DNA of 64,000 nucleotides from Blasia pusilla (taxonomy: Eukaryota > Marchantiophyta > Marchantiopsida > Blasiales): the NCBI GenBank assembly GCA_050084515.1, contig CM114274.1, forward strand, positions 32,116,001-32,180,000. Direction: 5' to 3'. The translations under genes were made by a program, and so were the position numbers. Positions 46,050 through 56,640 of this stretch are shown here, in pieces (position 1 is the first letter of the stretch; every line of letters begins with the position of its first letter). The notes beneath the pieces are model-generated. The model did no database searches, was not told the origin of the DNA, and was given only the letters and a program-made list of their open reading frames with translations.

Positions 46050-46645
46050 TACCTGTCGAAACGCGATGGGTTGCAAGTCGGAGGCATCCATGAATGACTG
46101 TGTAACCTGTTGGTTTCCGACGTGTTGCAACATCCAGGAACCACTTAGTGCAACCCGTTGGATTTCGACGGGTTGCAAGTAAATTTGGCCATGCGACTTG
46201 CAACCCGTCCTTTTCCGACTAGTTGCACTCTCAGGCAACCCGTCAACCCGTATGATTCTGACGGGTTGCAAGTAAATTTGGCCGTGCGACTTGCAACCCG
46301 TCGGGTTCCGACTAGTTGCACACTCAAGCAACTCGTCGGTATGCGACGGGTTGAACACTTAGGGAGGCAACCTGTCGCATCCAACAGGTTGCTTGGTTTC
46401 TTCGGTTTGAAATCCCTATATTGCCCATGCCCATGTCATCTACGGGTCGCACGGGTACCTCGTGTTCTTCCCCCAAGACGGCGGAGGCGCGCAACCTATC
46501 GGACTCCGACGGGTTGCCAGGATATCTTGGCTAGGACGGATGCCTCCAACCCGTCGGAGACCATTGGGTTGGTGGTTTTCATGTCCAGACCTCCATAACG
46601 GCCAACTTGTCTCCGTCAGAATGACGATGCAACCCAATGGTCAGC
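46050..46645. repeat. Palindromic hairpin cluster 1 (about 10 copies)
   Basis: Short inverted repeats built on GCAACCCGTCGGA, one central base, then the complement TCCGACGGGTTGC. Copies at about 46051, 46108, 46149, 46203, 46236, 46293, 46329, 46366, 46492, 46549 and 46627 are imperfect. They lie 35-110 bp apart with unlike spacers and sit upstream of the methyltransferase-like gene. Confidence 0.85.
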
Positions 46646-46751
46646 CCAATGGCTCAAAAAGTATAAGTAGGCTAGGGTTCGCTCATTTCAGGTTTTTCGT
46701 TTTGCGATCTCGATTGCTCTTCAGCAGACCAGATACCAAGGGGCGCTTTAC

Positions 46752-46830
46752 ACGACGACTCATCGCGAGACGATTTGAGCGACTCATCAAGGTGACTCAT
46801 CGAGGCAACTCATTGAGGCGACTCATCGTG
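46752..46830. repeat. Five short ACTCATC repeats in the gene leader
   Basis: CGACTCATCG-like units recur about every 13-24 bp (46756-46828), one with the bZIP-type core TGACTCAT. They lie just before the ATG at 46877; the role is unknown. Confidence 0.5.
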
Positions 46831-48069
46831 CACAGAAAGTAATTTCGTTGTCGAGGAGGTGGCATTTTCGGGAACAATGACGAGGAAAAAAGCTCAAGCA
46901 AGCAAGGTTGGGAGCTTCACTCCCAAGTCCAGGACTCATGCGTCACCATCTCTAGGGCCTCATTCGGCCAATGAGATAAGGCAGCAAGAGATCGAGGAGC
47001 GCGAAAGAGAAGCGGAGATGCACGGGCAAGAGCTTCTTGCAGAACGTGTTAAGGAGGCGATTGAAAAATAGAACACAGAGGCTGAGGCATCGCAGGTCTT
47101 GAAGAAAAGGATCGTTGAGGAGAAGCGTGAAAAGAAGCGTCTAGACGTGTCGGTGAGGAGAGCAGAATTGGCAAAAGCTCAAAGGGAAAAAGTGATTGCC
47201 ATTGAAGAAGGCCCGGCCCGTCCAACCGAAAGTGTTGAGATGCAGGAAATGTCTCTGATGAAGTCAAGGGACACAATCAATATAAAATCGGCTGAGGAAA
47301 CGGGCGAAGTTCAAGTGACGGACGATGAGGTCATGAGGACCGCGAGCGTGGAGATGGTGGACATCTCTGAAGAAGCAGGAGAGCGGTCTTCCTCGTCTCT
47401 TAGCCCGACGGAAGAAATCGACCTCTATCGGATCGACAAGTTTCCAGTGGACTTGCCAACTGTTGTCCCAGAGCAGTTGGCAGGCCAAGATACCGACCCA
47501 ATCTTCAAGCGGGTAAGATACGATTTTTTTTCTTTGAGTTATATGAAGGCCCATGTTGCAATTCATTGGAAATTCAGTGTAGTTTATTGACCTTGTCCCC
47601 GTTGTGACAAGTGGTAAAGTAGATGGCACTGATGGAGGGCCAGAACGTCTAGAGAATTCCACTTTTCCGATTGCGGACAATGGAGTATGTCCACGAAATT
47701 CAGTCTGACGAGGATATTGCGAAGCTGAAAAATCGGCAGAGACAACATCCTTCGTCGACAGCTTCCCTCCATTCTATGTTCAGCCTTACGATGAACATGT
47801 AACCCAAGCGCTGGTGATGGAGGAGGACTTGGAGGCGCTCGACACATTCTGGAGGATGAGAGATCCGGAATTTAGAAGGGCGATTGAGGGGACGGAATTC
47901 AACTGGATGCAGAACCTGTATTTCTTCATCGGGGATGGAAACCACAAGTTCATGGCGTGGACCCAGTTTGCAGAGGAGCGCCAAAACTCATTGGAGGCGC
48001 ATTTTTGCGTGACAGTAGTCGTGCTACATCCATACCCTCATCACAAGGCAACGGTGGAGATGGCCATGC

Positions 48070-48561
48070 TGTGAGAAAACAGAAAGTGACAAAATCACTG
48101 AAATCTTTACAAAACTTAGAGATACAAAGTGGCCAAATCCGTCCGTGCACTCACAGAACAGCTTCGATGGAACTTGAACATGGAGATAACTCGACATACG
48201 AGAATGCGCTACCGCTGCGGCTCCCGACTATTTGACTACTTGGGAAAACTAGGGTTTTTACCTATTTTTCTTCATTTCTATTAATAGAAAAATTTTGCAA
48301 GGGCCGGCGCCCTCGGACCCTGCGTTGTCTTGGCATACTAGGGATTGCGTCCCCAGACCCCCGCGACGTATCAGGGTGCCCCGCACCCTGATGCAATATA
48401 GGGTTAGATAAACCTAGTAACGCTACTCCTAAAACCACCTACGTCATATTACTATGACTCCTTCAACGTCTAAGTCGGAACCATCAATCTAGGCTTCTCA
48501 TCATACAAGGGGGCCGATCAGATTAATCGTGCTTAGAGAAGTGGATGTTGAGAATCCAACA
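48070..48561 (+). mobile_element. Solo LTR (family L2) inside an exon, TSD CATGC
   Basis: 492 bp, TGTGAGAAAAC...GAGAATCCAACA, flanked by CATGC at 48065-48069 and 48562-48566. Reverse-complement of the solo LTR at 4537-4984, but with an extra GC-rich stretch of about 90 bp (near 48300-48390). Removing it restores an open exon that runs to a good GTAAGT donor at 48580. Confidence 0.88.
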
Positions 48562-48604
48562 CATGCATGCCATGAACACGTAAGTTTCCTCTTCCTTTAT
48601 TTTG

Positions 48605-49175
48605 ATTGGTGCAAACCGTCGGACTCCGACAAGTTGTTTAACTAGTGGTAACAAAACTCGTCGAAGTCCGACTAGTTGCTTGACTGGCTGCTATTTTTTG
48701 GATGTTTCTGGCCGAAAGCAACTCGTCGGAGTCCGACGAGTTGCTCAACTAGCCGCTGTTTTAGGATGCTTTTGGCGGAAAGCAACTCGTCGGAGTCCGA
48801 CGAGTTGCTCGACAGGCCGCTGTTTTTAGGATGTTTTTGGCCAAAAGCAACTCGTTGGACTCTGACAGGTTGCAATCGCCGGCAAGGAAAGGTGATCGGA
48901 GTAGGGGAGCTTGATTTTTGTTGTCAAATTGCAGCTTTACTTGAAATTTCGCAACCTATCGGACTCCGACGGGTTGATATGTTCTCTTTTCTCGCAGAGA
49001 CCACTCTTTGAATACAAATTATCTGACAACCCGTTGGACTCCGACGGGTTGAAACCAGTAAATCACAAATCTGAATGCAATCCGTCAAACTCCTATGGGT
49101 TGAAAAATTTAGCTCATAGCTACCATTCCGACCATGAGGTGTGACGACCTGTCGGAGTCCGACGGGTTGCAGAAA
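48605..49175. repeat. Palindromic hairpin cluster 2 (intron)
   Basis: About nine copies within the intron 48580-49220. Two identical ones (48718-48744 and 48782-48808) have perfect 13-bp arms in the variant form GCAACTCGTCGGA with matching changes in the other arm. Others are near 48611, 48656, 48848, 48950, 49026, 49078 and 49146. Confidence 0.88.
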
Positions 49176-51284
49176 CCTATGTAGCTTGAAAATTTTCTTA
49201 TATTGAGTTTGGATGTGCAGGATTGTATCCGAGGGGAATGTCACCCACCATTGGATCCAGGATTGCGATCTGGTGAAGAAAGTGCTAACGGCCCACCCGG
49301 CAGAGTACAAGGGGTTCTTGGGCGACGCTCTTGAAAATGAGATGCTGGCGCAGGGGGCTCAAATAAAAAAAAAGACTTGGGCAAATACATTTATTTCACA
49401 AGATGCAGCCATCACAATCCTTTGTTGGTCAAAGATATAGGCCGCCAAGAAGAGCGCTTCATTGGAGCTGGAGCGGAGGGTGAAAGTGTGTGTGTCTGAG
49501 CGTGCCAAGTTCATCCAAGCTGCAGTATCTACAGCTACAAAGTACACTGCAAGCAAGATGCAGCGCTACATCGCCATTCTCAACCCCAAACTTAGCCCCG
49601 ATTTCTACAAGGAGCTGAAGGTGATAATCAAGCGCCAACGGAAGAGGGATGAAGATCCGCAGGGTCGGATTGGGGAGAAAGTGTCTCTCGACCGCTCTAT
49701 CAATTTTCCGTGTCTGGAATTTCGGAATTTAGGAGAATCCGAGTGATGAAAATCAGTCTCGAGGGCACAAAGGCCCAAAAGAGGGCGGCACACCATCCTC
49801 CGGGTATCTCTGATCCAATGATCTCCCACTGGCTCTGTGAATGGTCATTCTCGGACGCGTTGCGGCTTCTCGGGAAGTCCATGCTCATGGGTCTCCAAGC
49901 GGAGCTGAAAAAGATAGAGCCAGTTCCGGAGGAAGCAAACTTGGAGAGTGCTGAAGATTTTGAACTTTGGCTCGATGAGATGTGGAACAAGCCCATAAAA
50001 AACCTAGGCTTCAGGACGATGTTCAAGGATCACATCCTCCCTCAGGCTGACCTTGATGAAGAAATAGAGGCGAAGAATAGGGATTTCGCAAAGAAAAAGC
50101 AAGATCTTCAGAAGTAGGCGGCCGATGCATCTCGACTAAAAGTTGCCCAACGCATGGTGTTCAGGTACCTCGTCCATTTTAAGAATGCAGGTACATGGCA
50201 AAAAATACCGGCAGCCTGCAAATTGTGGGCTTCTCCGCATGATGGAGAGACATTTTCCATGTACAACATGGAGATGGCTCAAAGCATGTCCGACTAGGAG
50301 GTGGAGAATTGCCCGATCTGGCTGCACTTCAACGACCCTGAGGACATAACCGAAAGAAATCTACACCTGCTCTATGATGTAGTGGCCGCAGGTAGGGACG
50401 ACATCCCCTGTTTCGTGCAGCCTGAAGACTTTTTCGAAGGAGATGCGGTGGAGCAAGCCCTCGAGACAGCGGAGTTGGTGTCCAAGGTCATCACCGCCAA
50501 GGACAAATCTACGGCGGGTCTCAAAGCCAAGGCGAGGGGATCCAAGAATTCCGAGGCCGAGTCTTCCCCAAAAGAGGCTAAGAATTTTAGGCGAGAGGCG
50601 GAATCGTCCAGGTGAGCGGGGAGAGAGGGTCGGACCATGTCCTCCGCAAAAAAAACTCCACCAGAGTCTGAGGTAATAGAGACCCCAACAAGCCGACCGC
50701 AGACTTGGGAGAAGCGGACGCGAGAGGCGCCTGGTTTGTCCCTGGGAGCAGACCAAGATGTGGAATACACTCCATCATCCTTGGGAAGACATAGAGAAAC
50801 AACGACCCGGACAAGCGTCATCATTCACTGCACGAATCTTCTGGATGAGTTGAAAAGTTTCAGTTGCCAAGCGTCGACAACCGCCATCGACAAATTGACA
50901 ATGCCGGGATGGAAGCTTCAACAAAATAGGCACGCTCCTTGGACGGTCCATGGGGAGATCGAGGAGGTGGCGGTGGATCTCCTCGTCACTAATTTGCCCT
51001 CAGGGTTGCGCTTGTAGGACGAGAATCCGTCCGACAGTGTCCCAGACGGGAATGTCCCTCTTTCTTATGACCAGATCGCGCTCTTGTTTTCCTTTGCAGA
51101 CGCTTATCTCAGTGACGGGGGCTATTTCTTGGTTTTAACTCGAGGGAGCGAGGATGAGCTCTTCAACCTGCAGTGCGTCAAGAGGTCGCTGAAGTGGAGG
51201 ACGGCGCAATCGTGGGTCATCAAGAACGAGTACCCACTCCGATCCGCGATGAGTCAAATCCAAGTAAGGGCTCTAAATCCATAT

Positions 51285-51630
51285 CCAAATTGTCTTGCTC
51301 CGACGGGTTGCATCTCTGCATGCAACCCATCGGATTCTCTGAGTTGGAGACTTTGGTGGTGCAATCCGTCTGAAAGCGACGGGTTGCAAATTTACCGCAA
51401 GTCTCCATAGGGTGAATGCAACCCGTCGAGTTTCGACGAGACCCTAAAGTGCTTATGGCTTTTCCTTTTGTTTTTGGAATGATGCAAATCGTCTGAATGC
51501 GATGGGTTGCTCTTAGCCAACCATGGGCTGCTCTAAGCCAGCAACCTGTCGCCTTCCGACGGGTTGCTCATGGCAGAAAAAATCACTGACACTTGTAAAA
51601 CAACCCGTCGGACTCCGACAGGTTGCTCCA
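51285..51630. repeat. Palindromic hairpin cluster 3 (intron)
   Basis: Copies near 51293-51330, 51360, 51418, 51484, 51540 and 51601 within the intron 51264-51821. The one at 51601-51626 has arms CAACCCGTCGGA / TCCGACAGGTTG with one mismatch. Confidence 0.85.
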
Positions 51631-52351
51631 ATGTTAGGACTATAACTAAGTTCTCTAGGATTAAGAAAAGTTCTTTGGGGACGAGTTGCACATTGTGTCA
51701 CCATTCTGATAGTATACCTTTCTTGTTGTTGCATATTGAAATTAGCTCTTTCTTGTTGTTGATATTTTTTCCAACATGCTTCTTTATACATGGACCACTC
51801 CTTTTTCTACTTTTTTGTAAGGCCCGAGCACAACTTCCAAGTGTTTCAGATCCTCGATCCAGTGGATCCATGTTCGGATGGGTACAGCTTAGATAGTTTA
51901 TACAATCCCAAGCGGGAATTTACATGGAAAATGGTACCCCCTTACTTGGAGGAAGGGAAAAGTTGTCGGCGCTGATGCAAACGCTCGTCGAGCTCTGCTC
52001 AAGGCCGGGTGATTTGGTGTTCGACTTAGTGGGCCTTTTAGGGGCGAGTATCAGAGGCATCTGGCAGAGTGGTAGGAACATTCTCTGCCTTGAGGGAAGG
52101 CAGGAACTGTTTGACCTTTGCAAAGAGGCAAAGGTAGATTACGATAGGCTAGTTGGGACGTACAACTCTCCTCCGAAGCCGACAGCTCCGGTTCCAGACC
52201 CACCATTGGTAGTGACACCATCATCCCTTTCCACGATTCCCAAAATCGGGAGGGCAAGGCAGACAGTAATTCTGGAGGAGCTCTCGGACGATGACGAATG
52301 AGTTCAAAGAACTCAAGGACCCAGCTTGACCGCAACGTTTTGGAGTAGGGA

Positions 52352-53454
52352 TTTGTTTGATGACGAGGCAGAAGAATTCATAGAATAGATCAAATGTACA
52401 GTTTCAAGCTTCCTTCGGATGTAATAAAGGACAAGATTTTTTCAAACGATGACGCTGTTTGTAAAATTTTGTTGAATATCTTTTTTGGTCTTGTCGATTG
52501 TGATTATCTATATACTCCGACACTTCATATTGCAACCCGTCGGATTGCCACGGGTTGCAACTTTTCACTTTTTGACCACTGCACCTTTTTAACCACTTCC
52601 AGGCAACCTGTCGGATTCCGAAAGGTTGGCTGCATGAGTGATCGAACTCTTTCCCTGTTAGTCCAACTTTACAGGCATTATGGCGGGCTTCTTCACTTTG
52701 GCACCTTCCCCTAGTTTTGTCAACCAAGTCTTAGGCTTCCTCTCTTCTCTAAGACGTGTTGGATTCCTACTACTTGGCTGAGGACATGATGGTGTCTCAA
52801 GGACGGAGCACATATTGATACTAGATGGGTATCACCTTGCAGAGCATACAAGATAAATTGCCGAGGAAGGCGGTGGGACTCAAATCAGGTTACATGGGAC
52901 CGTTATGGTGTACATAGGGGGGTGCCAAGACTCTCGAATTTGCCAAAAAAATTTATCCCCGTCTACAATCGGCCAGAGGAGCCACTTATATCCCAAGACA
53001 TTCCTTTTGTACAGGAACCTAGGAGAGTTAGGAGTAAATTTGTAGATGACGAGGCTGAAGAAATCCTAGATAAGATCAAATGAACATTTCTAAGCTTCCT
53101 TCGGATGTAATAAAGGACAAGATTTTTTCAAAGGATAATGGTGTTTGTAAAAGTTTGTTGAATATTTTTTTTGCACTTGTCGATTGTGTTCGTCTAGCTA
53201 CTCAGAATGTTTATTTTGCATCCCGTTTGATTCCGACGGATTGCAACTTTTCACTTTTTCACCACTGCAACTTTTTAACCATTTCCAAGCAAGCTGTCGG
53301 ATTCCGACAGGTTGGTTGCTTGAGTGATTGGACTCTTTCCCTATGAGACCAACTTCTGAGGCATTGTGGCGGGCTTCTTCACTTTTGGCTCGTTCTCCTA
53401 GTATTGTCAAACCAGTCGTAGACTTCTTTTCTTCTCTTAGACGTGCTGGATTCC
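52352..53454. repeat. Tandem duplication of the gene's 3' region (period about 685 bp)
   Basis: 52352-52768 and 53037-53454 share GATGACGAGGC, GATCAAATG, TAAGGACAAGATTTTTTCAA and further landmarks in order, including two hairpin copies each. In the right copy the left edge reads as an open peptide ending 'SKFVDDEAEEILDKIK' then TGA. The left copy is broken. This peptide may be the ancestral C terminus of the methyltransferase-like protein. Confidence 0.7.
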
Positions 53455-53635
53455 TGAAGCCTGTCGGATTTCCATTTCGGATTCCCAACCAGTTGGATCT
53501 TCGTGGGTGCAGGGTGGAATGGAATCACTTCTCAAAATCTTTCCTTTGTTATGGTGAGCTTGCTTGCAAGGGGTGCAAGCCATCTGATTCCGACAGGTTG
53601 CAAGAGTTGCAACTTGTAAAATTCTGACGGATTGG
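52525..53635. repeat. Palindromic hairpin cluster 4 (3' flank)
   Basis: Copies near 52531, 52602, 53219, 53291, 53459, 53577 and 53606; several use the CCTGTCGGA / TCCGACAGG arm variant. The first two pairs are part of the tandem duplication 52352-53454. Confidence 0.8.
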
Positions 53636-54451
53636 GAGGGGTGCAGCTTCTCACTTTCTCAGATTTAGGATGTGAATGAAGGGACATCAGTTCCTCTTTA
53701 CTCCAGATAGCTCACAATCTTTTGGTTCAATTATCATCTCCTGTGTCCACATTTCACAAAGTTGGCCTTTATTTGAACCTTTCATTGAGATGAGATTGCT
53801 ACTTCTGGTCACATTATTTGCGGATGGTCCTCCAAAAAAAATAGCCCTGGGCACAGCTTATTGTAGACTGAGACAGGAAATATGAAAAAACTTAGGCTCA
53901 CATGGAGAGTGATGGGAAACTGTTTGTTGTGGTCTTATGATGTCTACTAGTTTTTCGCCCCTTGGAAAAAGGAGGTTTCTTTAGGCCTGAACGTGGACCA
54001 CTACCTACTCTCTTCTAAAGATTTCATGAATTTGAAAGGAAATTTTTTTTCCAAATATGTCAAAAAGTTTTGAAGAGAGGAAGCGGATTTGGCCCTTTTT
54101 TTTTAAGAGAGACTCTCCTCTCTTCCTCTCTCATGCCAGAATACCAGCCCCCACGCAAAAGAACCAAAATCTCTTCCATCTAATCTACAAAACCACTGTT
54201 ATCAAGAGTATAGTCGTAAAATAGTTACTAATGTTTTCCTTCAAATAACCCCTTTTTCCTTCGTCTTACTCCAAGTTATTCTTCATTGTGTGTAGTGGTC
54301 GCACTTGCATCCACTCTAATAGTTGAGTTAAGCATGGTTTTCTTCTCTCGATTGTTAAGGATCCACAACGCACATTTGGATCTCTTCATTTTCTCAATTT
54401 TTAAAGCCACGGATTACTTATCTCATCTACTATGTACATGTCTTTGTCACA
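53636..54451. other. Intergenic DNA
   Basis: No gene recognised. A pyrimidine tract at 54107-54134 follows AAGAGAGGAAGCGG at 54074-54087. The left flank of the LTR fragment is AT-rich. Confidence 0.35.
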
Positions 54452-54852
54452 TCTTAGTTAGTCAACAAGTAGAGTTCTACTGCGTTGATGGCATAGAGGG
54501 TCAACGGGCTGTTTGGGTGTAACTTTGTCTTTAGGTATTGGATGAGGTTGACAACATGTCTAGTGTGTCGGGAATATCATTTTTGGAAATTTCCCTATTT
54601 TGGTCTTTGGCAGTCTAGTGACTTGTTTTTTGATCGGGTCAAGGATTACCTGGTAATCTATGCATGTAGATTATCGTTGGGATGGCTATTTTTGGGAGAA
54701 GAGCCTTTTGGCTCTTCCCAAGGCTATAAGAGAGGGAGAGCTAAATTTCCCAAGCCATCTTTCAAATTTTGGGCATTAGGAGCACCTCTCTTGCTTGTGT
54801 GTGTGTAGGAACTAGAGTGATAGTGTTCGCATTCCCTAATAGCAGAGGTTGG
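54452..54852 (+). repeat. L1 LTR, internal fragment (third copy)
   Basis: It matches the unique middle block of the L1 LTRs (TCGGATGAGGTTG-like, GAAATTTCCCTATTTTGG, GAAGAGCCTTTTGGCTCTTC, TATAAGAGAGG). The first stem is intact and the second is broken; both terminal 137-bp blocks are missing. Confidence 0.65.
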
Positions 54853-55460
54853 CACCACCAGTGTCCCTACCTCACTACGAATAGGTAGTGTTAGCAGGGG
54901 AGTGACGCATATCGGGAAATATCTCTTTCTGCTCACACAACCACGCGGGTGCTATTAAGTTAAGGCGGCTAGGCTAGGGCTCACACTAGATAGTTAGGTC
55001 GCAGTGAGGTAGGGATGGTGGCAAGGTTGAGTCACAACCATCTGCCATAGGGTCATTACTAGGGAGGCGGGAGCCTTAGAGTGATAGCCGCAATAGGACT
55101 ATGTGGGTTGGAACGAAGAGTCAACATGATTGCTGACGGATGAAGGTTAGCTCTAGTCGCAGATAGCCATTTGTATAGGAACGCGAACCGCAACACGTGG
55201 AGAGCGATGCACATGGGGAAGCACGCGGAAATAGGAGCCGTGCGAGTTGAGAGCACATTTGTGCATGGTTAACTAGTTTATAGTGCCATGTAGATACGTG
55301 CACAATTGTGAGGGTTATCAAAGGTACATAGTTGGGCGAGCCATATGGAAAAAGAAAGGGATCATACATAGGGTCACGCGCCCAAACGTTGATGGATGGG
55401 AGTAGGGAATGGTGAGAGTGGGGGTAAAGTGAAGGCATGACATCGTCATGGTTGCACAAA
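54853..55460. other. Intergenic DNA
   Basis: No gene recognised. Related phrases about CCCTACCTCACTACGA and CGCAGTGAGGTAGGGA (54863 and 55000) are inverted copies of each other about 130 bp apart. Confidence 0.35.
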
Positions 55461-55746
55461 AATGGACAAGTCTGGACATGTTTACGGACATGGATTCCAA
55501 GAGGTGGGACCCACACTTATATTCCATGATGGAAGGCAAGGCAAGGATAAGAGGAGCAAAGAGGGAGGAGGGAGTGAAGGTGGAGGAAGGAAGAAATGGG
55601 GGAGTATGGAACACGAAGGTAAGTAAGGGGAATGAGATAGAAGGGAAAGGTGGGGCCCATACGGACAAGTCCTTCCATAGGACGGACATAAGTCCAGGGA
55701 CATGAACACGTCCACGGACACGAACTTTGTCCACTTGCAACCTTGG
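55461..55746 (+). mobile_element. MITE family M, full-length copy
   Basis: About 286 bp, AATGGACAAGTCTGG to CCACTTGCAACCTTGG, closely matching 28791-29077. It shares the internal GGTGGGGCCCATACGG and CCATAGGACGGA signatures. Confidence 0.6.
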
Positions 55747-56640
55747 ACATCGTGTGGAGATGCAACAGCACAATCGCGGTTGTGAACAAGGGTCAACGCA
55801 AGGTAGCCGTGGCGTTTAGGTCTGCGCTAGGGAGGCGAGCGCCGAGTTACTAAGTGAAGGAATGGAGTAGACGGGTTTGCAGCCCCATAGGGAGTTGTGC
55901 CAGGATATGGGCCTTGAACAAGGTAGGATGGGTTATTTTTTACTGCCAGGAGAGTAAAGTCCCCACATAGGGATGTAGGCTAGAGAGTTTTGCTAAGATG
56001 CAGCCATAAAGAGGAGGTTAAGGGCCGAGGACGTACAGTAGGAGGTACATGTGAAGAGGAAGAGGCCTTAATAAAAACCGGGTGATGGAAAACTCATCCA
56101 AAATACAAAAAGGGAGAACTCATAGAGACGAGTACATGAAGGCTACAATCGGCCCGGAAACAGAAAAAGGGGCATCCCCCCTATCGGCTAAACTCACCAA
56201 CATTAGAGAGAATATCAACAACACCTAGAGAGACGTGACTACCACTAAGTGGGAGGTGTGAAGGGAAATTTGGAGCCGAGGGTGAAGAGATGTAGCAAAT
56301 ATGCAAAAGAAAGAGTGCCTCCTCCTACATAGGGAGGTGTGTAAGGAGGTTCGAAGGAAGAGCTAAGAGGAGCCACATTGTGGGGCTTGGACATAATCAA
56401 TGCGAGAGGAAGGAGGCATCCACTTACATAGAGCACCGTGCCCTTGAGGAATTGGATGTGGAAGGCGAAGGCTGGGATAAGCATCAGACACAAAGGAGTG
56501 CAGATAGAGCTCCAAGGAGGTGGGAGTCTTTAGGGCGTGGAACCCGATCATAGGAAAGAAATCCGCATAGAGCCAGGAAGAAGTCTAAGAGACGGGTCGA
56601 GGAGGTTGCTGTTGAAATTGCTCAAGGAGCATAAGTGATG
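55747..56640. other. Intergenic DNA
   Basis: No recognisable gene; ORFs are short. The right end may contain part of a copia LTR. Confidence 0.35.

Larger units (their letters stand above)
46877..52301 (+). pseudogene. ParB-like domain plus DNA methyltransferase-like gene (decayed, about 5 exons)
   Basis: Likely exons: 46877-47512 (charged coiled coil, ends before GTAAGA); about 47600-48579 (contains 'FIGDGNHKFMAW', like the DGNHR/GxHR motif of ParB/sulfiredoxin folds); 49221 to 50611 or on to 51263 (donor GTAAGG); 51822-52301. The third/fourth has 'VDLLVTNLPSG' (50973-51005), resembling motif IV (N/D-PP-Y) of N6/N4 DNA methyltransferases, followed by 'YDQIALLFSFADAYLSDGGY' as after that motif. 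The last has 'REKLSALMQTLVELCSRPGD', 'LVFD', then 'GRNILCLEG', the SAM-binding motif I region in the permuted order of bacterial beta-class enzymes. Motif residues are degraded (NLPS for NPPY; DLVGLLGAS for DPFxGxGxT). In-frame stops: TAG 47069, 49438, 50115, 50295 and 51015, TGA 50613; at least three frameshifts; an LTR sits in exon 2. Inactive now. The domain calls are by eye, moderate confidence. Confidence 0.55.

Noticed and set aside
46158-46842. Overlapping plus-strand ORFs through hairpin cluster 1
   Set aside because: Frames are open because GC-rich palindromes lack stops; peptides are repetitive (PTSC, ATRRVPTSC) in several frames and strands at once.
48602-49011. ORFs 'RRSPTSC' in hairpin cluster 2
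   Set aside because: Translation of the palindromes in both directions; the interval is flanked by consensus donor and acceptor sites, so it is an intron.
46050-53635. CRISPR-like array
   Set aside because: Repeats are short palindromes with variable sequence, irregular spacing (35 bp to several kb) and unrelated spacers, in an intron-bearing eukaryotic locus with no cas genes.
44097-54134. Purine/pyrimidine tracts as firm terminal inverted repeats
   Set aside because: Similarity is simple-sequence only, with no matching target duplication; kept as a hypothesis.
55448-55796. ORFs at 55.5 kb similar to those at 23.9 and 28.9 kb
   Set aside because: The shared sequence is the MITE family itself, in different frames.
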